Assembly (NCBI GenBank): GCA_007449985.2
Contig: VIIQ02000162.1
Span: 62,001-126,000 of the forward strand
DNA: 64,000 nucleotides
Direction: 5' to 3'
Source: Desmodesmus armatus
Taxonomy: Eukaryota; Chlorophyta; Chlorophyceae; Sphaeropleales; Scenedesmaceae
A program made the translations under genes and the position numbers. Under the pieces are notes generated by a model. The model saw nothing but the letters and a program-made list of their open reading frames with translations, made no database searches and was not told where the DNA came from. Shown here in pieces: positions 42,601 through 53,100 of the stretch (positions are counted from its first letter, which is position 1; each line of letters starts with the position of its first letter).

Positions 42601-45600
42601 GTGCCCAGCCGCCCCCGCAGCGTGCAGAGCAGGGGCTCCAGGGACCAACCTGCAGTGGCACATCATGCACACACAGGAGCACACGCGCAAGGACGGTAGG
42701 TTTGCTGGCTGAGACGCACTCTGTTCCTATCAAATGCATGGGGTGCGTGCCAGAGGCATCTGCGTATGAAAAAGAGCGCTGACGTTGCTGCACCCTTGCA
42801 GCACCACCCTCCACCCCACAAGCACTATCACCCTCAGCCCCTCCTCCTGCTGCCGCCCCTCACCAGCAGGTAGTGGCTGGTTGCCCTGAGCTGTATGGGT
42901 GTGCTGCCCACTGCCTCGACTGTTGACCCGCTGATGGAGCCTGCAGGGATGCTGCTGGGGGCAGGCGGGGCCCAGCCTGACACCAGGAAACGCCCGCAGG
43001 TGCCGTCCTCAACACAGCCAGACTCAGCAGCCAGGCTGAGGCGGGGCAGAGCATAGTTGTACACCCGCGCAGATGTGATGATGATGTCGCCGCTGCTGGG
43101 GCCGTCAGTGCTACCCAGCCGCAGGGCCCTGAAGCTGCTGTCTGGTGGTGGGTCTACTGCCGGCTGGGTGCAGTAGCGCACTGAGGTGCTGGCCGGCACA
43201 CACCACACATCCTGCAGCAGCCATGAGCCGCTGCCGTCCAGCCACACCCCCAGGCGGGACCCGTCCCTGACCACCGCCACCTGCACACTGGCCCAGCCGT
43301 CCTTGTTGGGCCTGATGCTGACCGCCTGCTCCCTCACGGCAGCAGCGGGGCCCCACTGCACTGCTAACGTGCTGCCGGCCGCAGACACCCTCAAGGACAC
43401 ACTGGGCCAACCACCCAGGGTGTCTGATAGCACAGACAGCAGCGGGGTGCTGCTGCCAGCCCTTGCAACAGCTGATGAGGGCACCTGCAGGTTGAGAGAG
43501 ACAGACCACTGGCCACTGCAGCTGAAGTCAGGCAGACTGCTGGAAGGGTGCACCTGCAGCAAACGATCACAAGCGCACATCAGCTGCTAGCAAACGGGTT
43601 AGGGTGCCTGTGCAGGTGTGTAGCCAGCATGCAGTCCTATGCAAGCATGCATCAACACACTGAATCAAGGTCATGGCTTCTTGGGCCTCAACCTCCCATG
43701 GACCCACCTGTGCTGACGCGGCCTGCAGTGTGATTGGCTGCTGCAGGAGCGCCCTGCCCTCAGCTGCCCCTGCACGTGCAGCTGGCAGCGGCAGCACCGG
43801 CACTGCATGGTACTCCACTGCAGTGGGTATGCTGCTGGCCAGGTAGTACCTGTAGGTGGCTGTGAGGCTGATGGTGCTGAGGGACACACTGCCAACAGCA
43901 ATGTCAACCTGCGTCTGAGCACCATCAGCAGCCAACACCTTCACCTGAGAGCGCAAGTACATCAGCAATTCACGGGTCAGTAGAAGCGGTACATTTGCTG
44001 AGGGTGTATTGCTCAACATGCAGGGCCAGTGATGCCACGTACATGTCGTTTGAATTGCATCAGCACAACAGAGCCGAGATTATGCACTCAGGAAATCATG
44101 GGTATCCTACACGCTGGTGTTTATGTGCATGTGTCAAGTGGTGCTTACATGGTACCTCCAGTCGCATGCTGTGTTGCACTGCTCCGTGCTGCTGGCAGAT
44201 GCCTCGTCCAGGGGCTGCAGGGGGGGCAGCTCCACCTCCCTGCTGTCCAGGGCCACAGTGCGGTTGTGGTTGTCCCGCCACACAATGGACAGCACCTCAG
44301 CACTGGAGGGGACCTTGATGCGAAGCCGCGGTCGCACAGGGAAGCCGCACTGCATGGACGCAAAGGCATACACAGGGGTTGGCAGGGTCAGCACCAGGCA
44401 GCAAACAGGAGATGGGCTGGACACAATAATACAGATGGAAGCCACAGCATGCAAGTGCTGCTGCTGCTGCTGGGGCTGCGGACACAATCAGACGCCAGCA
44501 AGGTGCTGCCACCACGACTGCTGGTGCTGGCAGCACATGGCCGCACCTGCTGCCCGCCCAGCAGCAGCCTCCTGCTGTCGTCCAGGCCCTGCACCCTGAG
44601 CTTCACGTCCAGGGTGCCAGGGGCTGCAGTCACACCCGTCACCACCCGCAGCTGCAGGCAGCGCAGGCCCTCCGCATAGCCTGTGTAGTCGGCCCGCCGC
44701 ACCGCCTCCTGGCCAGGGTTCTCCCCCCTGAAGCCGTAGAAGTTGTACACGCTGTAGCGGTGCACAGGCAGGGCGCCCCCCTGGCAGGGCACCAGCCTCT
44801 CCACTGCCAGCAGCAGGTTGTGCTCCTCGTCCAGCCAGGCGTCTCCCTCACGCAGCAGGGTGAATGCGGCACCAGGCGGGTCGGGAGGAAAGGAACCCGC
44901 TGAGGGGGGCAGGGCTGACGGGTAGCGCGCAAACGCCATGTTGAAGTCCAGCAGGCCTCGCGCAGACCAGGAGGAGGAGCCTAGCAGGTGGCAGACAAAC
45001 CAGCAAACCAAGCTGCATGTGTGCTAGATTCAAAAGTTGAGCAACTGCTTGGCGAGCCACAACACTGCATCTCCAGGCTCGGCACAATGGACATCGTGGC
45101 GTTGTGCCCTTTTTCGTGGCATATTTGTCACTGTCTGTATCCAGGCCAGCGCGCTGCATCTCTGTGCTGGCACAGTGCTGTTTGGCTGGTGCAGGGTGGG
45201 CACACCTGTGAAGCCAACAGCACGTCTTGCATACTCCATGCTGAGGCCCTCCAAGCTGCCCCTCATGTGCTCGGGGGCATGCGGCTTTTCACCTGAGCTG
45301 CCTTGCCCAATGCGCACGTCCTGCCAGAACGGTAGGGACCTGTGAGAGTGCAAGACCCAGGCGTGGCTGTTTGTTGGCATGGCCCTGCTTGAGGAGCACA
45401 CTTTTCATTGCCACTTCCTTGGTGTTCTGCCGTGCATTGGATTGCAAACTGAGCATCTCTCTTTGAAAGCAGTGCATGGCTCACACCTCATCACAGGTCA
45501 GTTTCAGCACGTGTCTGCACGCACATGCATGCATGCACATGCATGCACATGTACAGAGGACAGCAACAATATCTGACCAGAGTGCAAACAGGGGGCTAGC

Positions 45601-48600
45601 ATTCTGTTCAGCCTGGCGCGCAAGGTGCTGCCCACCTGTACCCCAGCACCAGCACCTTCCCTCCCTCAATGCGCAGTGTGACTCCCTTGAGCTGGCCTTT
45701 GCTCTCAGGACGGTCATATGGCCACAGCGTGTAGCGGCGAGTGACAGGGGCCGCGCCGGCTGCGGCAGCCATGTCAGACAGCCCCAGCGTCACACGCTCA
45801 GCCCCGGGCACCCAGCCTGCAAGGATCCTGCAGCAGCAACAGCCAGTATGTTGCCACTTCCTCTCTACAAGCCAACTCATCACTGGTATTGCAAACAAAT
45901 GACTGCTCAGCAGCCAATGGAAGCTGGCCCAAAACAGCCGTCCTTGTTACTGTTCACATGCCGCAGTCACCTGTTGTACAGGCTGAAATCACCCTTGCAG
46001 CAGGCCATGATATCCAAGCGGTCAGTATCTGCACGACAGTGACATTCAGCAGTGTCAGATTGAGGCTGCTTGAACCAGCGGATGGCGCTGTGTTCATGCA
46101 ATGTGGTGCGGCAGAATGTGGTGCTGCTTACTGTTCCAACATGTGTGACACAATCATGGGGATTCACTTACATGCATCGTCCATAGTACCAGCAGACAGA
46201 AGCTTTGTGGTGGGTGCCTGCAGCGCATGATAGACCATAAGCAGTTGCAAGGCATGATGTCATTCACATGCGCAACACTATGCCGACGACCCCCTACCTG
46301 GGGTAGCCCCCCCCCCTACCCGGAGCTTCTGCGCAACATTGTCAACGGGTTAGCCACAAGCCATGAGCAGCGCCGCATGCTTCAGACACTTTCGGGTCAC
46401 ACTCACCTTGGGGTTTGCAGTTTGGTCTGTGAGCTTGTATATGGTGGCATGAGGCATGCCAAACCTGTGTCCAATTTCATGCAGTAAGTAGTAGTGCTGC
46501 GGCTGGCATTTCATCACAAAAAACATTGGTGATCCGCCGCCATTGGCCCATGCAGTGTTGCCTGGGTTGACAAACTGGGGCAGTGGCGACAGAACCTGCA
46601 CGCATGTGCACATGTGAAGCCATGCGGTCACCTCAAATTGGCTTATGCTGCGAGCCGTGACGGGTCTACTTGTGCATGTTGTGCACGGCAATGCATGTGC
46701 AGAGATGCTTGTCACAAGCAGCATCGGATGCTGTGTGTATAGTTAGCGTCATGCTGCAATGAGAATGTCTCATGCGCATGTGCAAGCAAGTGGCTCACCA
46801 CCAAAGTGTGAAAGTCCCTGTAGAGGTCATAGCCCAAGTTCTGCAAGTGTGATTGAACCAATGATTCGCTGTAAGTGAAAGAATTGAGGCCCGGAGCAAC
46901 AGCGCTGGGCATGTACAGTGTTGGGAGCACCAATGGCTGCGGCAGCAAGCTGACACGGCCGTAAGAGTTTTCAATGACGGCCTCTGCCCATCTATCCATC
47001 GTGCCTGTAGTTGTGACCAGTTCCTGCACACCATCAGGTGTGCACGTATAAGAACAAGAGCCAGACCTGCAGGAGCAGGCGACATGTTGGGGTCAGTGGG
47101 CAGCAACATGCTGTCACAGTCATAGTCATAGTCATAGTCATAGTCATAGTCATAGTCATAGTCATAGTCATAGTCATAGTCACTATGACCATAGTCATAG
47201 TGACCATAGGTCACTATGACTATGGTCATAGTGACCTTGCGCACGGTGCGCAAGGTCACTACATGGCAAGTGTGCCTGGGGTCCTGGGCAAACGCTGGCC
47301 AGCTCCTATTTGCGGCTTGTCTTACGACGTCTGGAGACGGTGGGGTGAGCGCTCTTCCCAGTTTGTCCAGTACTTGACGCAGACTGGCAGCCTGCTTGTA
47401 CTCCAGGCAGTCGATGATGCCCAGCTGAAGCCCTGAGGCAGTATGCCCACGCGCTTGTTGTGGCCTTGGTTGCTGGCGGCATTTATGCTGAGCGGCGTCA
47501 CATCCAGGCCAGCCACTTTGGGTGAAGCCAAGCCAGCTAAATGACGGTCAGCACACGTTATGTTTTGGAAAGGGCCTGCAGTGGCATGTCAGTCACGGTG
47601 GAATAAAATTGCAGTTGGTCAGCAATGCTACCACAACTGACTTCATCCAGCAACAGCTGTACATGTCACTGCACCCCACACTCACCACCCGGGGTGCCAC
47701 GGCGCGTTGTGTGTATGTGTGTCAGTTGCAGTCTTGCTCACCTGTCTCCAGTGGTGCCAGCACGCTGTAGTCAAACAGGCGCTCAGCCTCCAGGTCCTCG
47801 CTGCCCTGCAGGTAGCCTGACTCCCACCCCACAGCTGCAGCACTGGAGGTCAGCCAGGAGGGCCTGAACGTGACGGGGTCGATAGGCCGACCCAGCTGCT
47901 GCGCGATGATCAGCCCAGTGGAGCGGCAGCAGGCAGCACGGCCGCTGCTGTCCCCTGCTTTGCGCACAATCACTGCCACGTCCTGGCTGGCCCAGCCCCC
48001 AGCTTCATCAGCAGCCTGCACACGGATTATGTACCTGCAGCCAGCAGGGCGCTGCTGTTGGCAGGGACCCAACTGTGTTGCCTGATTCTGAACTTATACG
48101 GCTAGACTGGCAGCTGGCGTCAGCACCAGCATCAAGGTGAGTGTGAAGCACCGCTGCAGCACATGCATGCGCCTTGCACCAGCATGCAGTGACAGCAACG
48201 AGTCGGCCTCACAAACTCACCTGCCTGCTCTGTCATACACTACAGTTACTGTCTGCTGCAAAGTAGGGCTGCTGCTGTACATGGTCTGGTTGCGAGACCC
48301 ACAGCTGTGGCCGGTGCAGTCACTGCGCACACAACACAACACAGCAGCTGGTTGATGGGCAGCACGCACGTGCAAACTAGTCAAACTATGTTTGGTTGCT
48401 TGGGAAGTTGCACCATGACAGGGAGTGTCCGCCTCCTCATGGGGGCATACATGCAGCCAGCCAGTCCGAACTGCCTGCCAAGCAGGGCTTTACCCAGCTT
48501 GTAGAAGCAAGCACCGCCCTAGGCTTCAAGCATGCACACACAAGCAAGGGTGCTGGCAACCCACCTTGGTGCTGCACCCCAAAAAGTGACTTTGGTTCTT

Positions 48601-49646
48601 ATTGAGTTTCCTGCAGCTGCCGCAGCGCTCACAGTCACACTGACAGGTGCACCCACCACAGGGGCTGCTGTCTGCACCTGCAGGCTCACTGTTGGGGCCG
48701 CAATTGCTGCAGGGGCTGTGATGGATGCCAGCACACCAGACAGTGTCTGTCCTGCGGTGCTGAAGTCCACCAAGGCAGGCACCACCCACAGTCCCTGCAC
48801 AGTGCCTGCCATGCTCTTGCCTGAGGGACTGCCAAGGGTGATCTCCCCGGCACTGCTTATAACGGTTGACACCCAACCACTGCTAGAAATTGATACACCG
48901 AACGCCTGCAGAACACAGCAGGAATCCCTGGGCCTTGCTACACTGCTGTCAAGGAGTTGCGGGCACCATGACATGGAACGCCAGGGAAGCTTTACGCAGG
49001 TATCTGATATTCAGGTGAAATGGACGGGTGTCAGGCATGACGAGTGTCGGCACTCCACCCGCTGATGCCCAGTTCCCTACCTGTGATGGGAAGGGGCATC
49101 CAAGGTTGATGCACAGCCTATACTGCTGCCCATTGATGGCCAGCGCAATCACCAAAGGATTTGACACCACGCTCTGAGTACGATACCTCACCCAGCCGGT
49201 GGCTGAATATACAGTGATCCACCCTGCAGGCACACCCTCTCAGTTGGTTTCAGGTGGCTGAGCACCAGGTACACTGTGAAGGCCCAATACTGCCAGAGAG
49301 ACCTACCTGATGATTGGAAAAGAACAACCTGAAGGCCTGCAGTGCTGAAGATACTGGCTTCCAGCAGTTGGGATCCTAGCAGGGACACTTGCACAACTAC
49401 GGTCCTCGGGGCATCTGCCTCCTGCTGGAGAGCCAAAAGTGCATCACAGGTGGCCGAGACGACTGCCGTGCTGCATGTTGCTGTGGGATCATCATCATAG
49501 TAGTCTGGCACAAGAACGAGTGGAGCTGTCAACAGCTGTGGAGACTGTTGGGCTGCTGTTGCATGCATCTGCGCTGCTGCCACCAAAAGCAGCAACACTG
49601 CAGCTGCTGCATCCTGCACTAACTGAGGACGCTTGCTTGCCAACAT
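36696..49646 (-). CDS. Giant membrane-anchored M11 metalloprotease, copy A
   Basis: 27 phase-consistent exons give about 2,713 residues: 49646-49307, 49223-49081, 48905-48565, 48322-48221, 48034-47742, 47575-47326, 47066-46799, 46595-46407, 46217-46172, 46028-45971, 45827-45636, 45339-45206, 44980-44547, 44349-44149, 43944-43708, 43553-42864, 42649-42532, 42324-42162, 42002-41656, 41497-41391, 41229-40759, 40572-39637, 39536-39322, 39089-38639, 38492-38419, 38191-37103, 36948-36696. A signal peptide ([17 protein letters not shown]) is followed by beta-rich repeats and a gametolysin-type zinc site [11 protein letters not shown] near residue 618, with Met-turn DIMACC and LAGWVPG after it. Then come a LamG-like exon (43553-42864), three thrombospondin type-1-like units ([32 protein letters not shown]), EGF/Cys-rich repeats ([15 protein letters not shown]), a membrane segment ([20 protein letters not shown]) and a long Ser/Pro/Gly-rich tail. 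Expected: cell-surface protease acting on wall or matrix; role inferred. Confidence 0.85.
47116..47259. repeat. GTCATA hexamer array ending in two perfect inverted repeats
   Basis: Inside the sixth intron of copy A, a (GTCATA)n run (about 47117-47180) passes into a perfect 25-bp inverted repeat (arms 47181-47205 and 47209-47233, spacer ATA), directly followed by a perfect 14-bp inverted repeat (arms 47231-47244 and 47246-47259, one-base spacer) with core GTGACCTTGCGCAC. The intron of copy B at the same position (52565-52816) has nothing like it. Confidence 0.95.
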
Positions 49647-50136
49647 GTTCTGACAAAAGGCATAAGGCGATCATAGGTTCAGCCAGCAGTGCTGAGCACA
49701 TCTTGTGCACATGCTGTTATGGTGTGTCTTCTGTTGCTGCTGCTCGCATACAGGTAAGAGCGATAGGGTAGTGATAGGATAGCTATCCAAGGACGTCCAT
49801 GAACCTGGTTCATCATGGCTAAATTCGACACATGGTTGTATGCTATCAGCTATCAGCTGTCAGTTATTTGCAACTGATCTGTGTAATGGTACGATTGTTG
49901 GCTGTCCTGCGATGCATCATGCAAATACGCGATATCACTTGTTATATTTGGTATCATGAGAATCGGTTCAGGCTGGCGAATGGTTGGCAATATAAATCCG
50001 CTTGGCGCGCTCACTCTAGATCAAACTCAAAGTCACCTGTTCGCAACACGTTGCTGCTGCCGTTTCGGTTGTGGTTGCTTTATTGACTGTCTCTAGCCTG
50101 ACGTCAGCTCTTTTCAGCTTGGATGCAACCTGTCAA
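49647..50136. promoter_or_regulatory. Shared divergent promoter of the M11 protease pair
   Basis: 490 bp lie between the two start codons, which face away from each other. A TATA-like element (TATAAAT, 49991-49997) sits about 140 bp before the copy B start and suits plus-strand transcription. Two perfect palindromes, GGATAGCTATCC (49777-49788) and GGACGTCC (49791-49798), lie 130-150 bp upstream of the copy A start codon. The region is more AT-rich than the flanking exons. No coding exon is supported in it. Confidence 0.6.
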
Positions 50137-53100
50137 ATGCACCTCCTCACAGTGCTGCTGCTGGTTTGTGTTGCTGCTGTACAGCCACAGCATGTGCCGT
50201 TGCGGATAGCCATAGAGTCAGATGAAGCAGACACAGACCCCCTTGCAGTTTGCAGCGACCAAATCGTTGCTGCCAAGATAGATGCTCTTGTTCCCCGCAC
50301 CAACAGCGCAGCTGCAACTGTCCTCATCAGCCTGCAGCTGGATGACGTGCAGCTGCCTGGTGCAGTTTTGTTCTCTGCAGCAGGGCACACAATATCTCTG
50401 CGAGCAAATGGTGAGGAAATGCATCGAACCCCGCAGGCAGGGGACTTGACAGCATGTCGCAAGTTGTGCAGGACGGGTGTGCATGAACCAGCTCCAACTA
50501 GCAGGACCCTGGAGTGGTACCTGTGCACTCATGCACTCTCGTTGGGATGCAACACTGATGCAGGGGTGATGACACTATCCACTGCAACTGGCAGCATTGA
50601 TTACCTCATGGGCTTGGCCAATTCAGCTCTTGAAGCAGTATCTGTTGCATTTGAAGGCTCAAATCATCAGTTGTGCATAAACTTGATGTGCTTGCAGCCT
50701 CAGCAGGTGGGCAGGCCTGTAGTGACTCAAGTAGCCTTGCTGGACCAGGATGCAGTGCGTGGTTGAGCCACTTGCATAATGCTGTGAGAACAAGCCGCCC
50801 TGTATAATGCATCCAATGCGGTAGGAGGCCTTGCCCAGTGTACTTTAGACAGACCCTTCTTCAACCTGCAGGGGCAAGGAGTGATTGCTGATGCTGACGG
50901 CTGGGTGTCAACAGCCTGGGACACAGCCCCAAAGCAGTTGGGCGATATCACCCTCGGCAGCCCTTCAGGCCGAAGCATGGCAGGGACTGTGCACGGCGTG
51001 TGGATCTTGCCAGCTTCAGTGACATTCACCCTGGCACCAAATCAAACGGTGGCTGACGCCATAGCAGCACACACGTTGCCTGCAGCAGAGGCTCCTACTG
51101 TGAGCCTGCAAGTGCAAACAGCAGCGCCTGTGGTTGGGGAAGCTGTCAGCGTGACTGTCAGTGCTGCTGCAGCAGCTGGCCACAAAATTAGGGCCCGTGT
51201 CGTCTTCTTTGGAGCTGCACCAAGGTGGGCTTGTACTGCAGTGTAGTGCAGGAGTGTGCAGCCGGACCTTGCATCTGCAGCACCCCAAGTTCGTGCAACA
51301 TCTGCGTGTTGGGGTGGGGTGGGTCTACTGTAACCCAGTACACAAGCGCCCTCTTGTGCCCTTTCTGTGCAGGGACTGCCTCCTTGCAAGCTGTGGGACT
51401 GTCAACAAAACCTTTTCAGGCAGCGGCCACACACTGGAAGGCACTGCAACTGCTTATTATTCCCGGGCTGGAAGGTATGCTGGCAAGCATGTTCGGAACG
51501 TGTCCTGCAGTGTGTGGGGGTGCGCTCATAAGGAACCAGCACAGCAAAGCATTGCTCTGCCCAGCTGCACAGCCTAGGACAGCATTCCAGTGGGTCACTG
51601 CAAGCAAGCTTTCAGCTGTTGACGGCGCTTGCAACAGACAGTGATGTCGCGCAGGATAGATACGGAAGCTTTGAAGAATTCTGTCGACGAGCACAGGAAC
51701 TGACACTCCATGCAGGTGCATGCGCCCTCTGTATAGTGACAGTGCCGGTGCACCATGTGAGGTTACGTAGCACAGGACACCCCCACGTAGTCCAAGCTGA
51801 CAGCAGCGTCCTGCTGGCTGCAGGTACATCATCCGTGTGCAGGCTGCTGATGAAGCTGGGGGCTGGGCCAGCCAGGACGTGGCAGTGATTGTGCGCAAAG
51901 CAGGGGACAGCAGCGGCCGTGCTGCCTGCTGTCGGTCCACCGGGCTGATCATCACGCAGCAGCTGGGCCGGCCTATCGACCCCGTTACGTTCAGGCCCTC
52001 GTGGCTGGCCTCCAGTGCTGCTGCTGTGGGGTGGGAGTCAGGCTACCTGCAGGGCAGCGAGGACCTGGAGGCTGAGCGCCTGTTTGACTACAGCGTGCTG
52101 GCACCCCTGGAGACAGGTGGGAGCGGCTGCGCCTGAGACACATACAGACAGAACACCACCTCTGTGCAAGCCGTGGCAAGGCTGCGGCGTGTATGATGGC
52201 ACTGAGCCAGCAATGTGCCATCATGCTCACTGAGTGCGTGTGTCTGAGCAAGTGGGGGCCCATGTGCTGCACCATGCCGGAACTGCAGCGGTTGATCCGT
52301 TGTCTTGACTGCAGGACCTGTCAGTTTGGTGACGTGCGCTGACCGCCACTTGGCTGGCCTGGGATCGCCAAAGGTTTACGGCGCGCATGCTGGCAGCGGT
52401 GTCAGTGCCGCCAGTAATCAAGGCCACAACAAGAGGGTTGCCATCCTGCCTCAGGGCTTTGACTGGACAAGTACATTGACAGGCTGGAATGCGGCCCGGC
52501 TGCCGACATGTGTGACCCACTGGAGTGACTGGATGGCACGGTCTCCCCATGGACAGCGAATTGGGTGAGGCTGCCCAGCTGCATTGACAAATTCTGCGCT
52601 TGCTGGTAGAGTAAAACGCTACGACAGCCCATGAATAGTCACGATGACTGTCGGAGTCATGATGGGGTCCCTGCACAACCATGCTGTGCCGTTGGTACGA
52701 TCTGGGTGGTACGTTGGGCAGGTCACTTGCAGCGCTGTCAGTGGAGGCGGGGAAGCTTTGCAGGCGTCTAGAGTGCACTTATCCTGTGTGCTTGTTTGTG
52801 GGCTGCCCTAATGCAGAGGCAAGACCGTGTGCTCTTACACATGCACTCCTGATGGTGTCATGGGCCTGACCACAATGACAGGCACCACAGACCGTCTGGC
52901 CGAGGCCATCATTGAAGGCAGCTACGGCAGGCTGTCACTTCTTCCAGATCCAGTGGTGCTGCCCACTCAGTACCTGCCACAGGTGGTGCCGGGGTGCACC
53001 AACGCCTTCTGCTACAGCAGCTCACTGATTCAATCATATCTGCAGAACCTGGGCTACGACCTCTACAGAGACTTCCACACTGTGGTGGTGAGTGCGAGGG

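Noticed and set aside
36696..49646. Calling the proteases true ADAMTS homologues
   Set aside because: The zinc site and Met-turn context resemble M11/gametolysin, and there is no ADAM prodomain, disintegrin or spacer domain; the similarity is in module order only.
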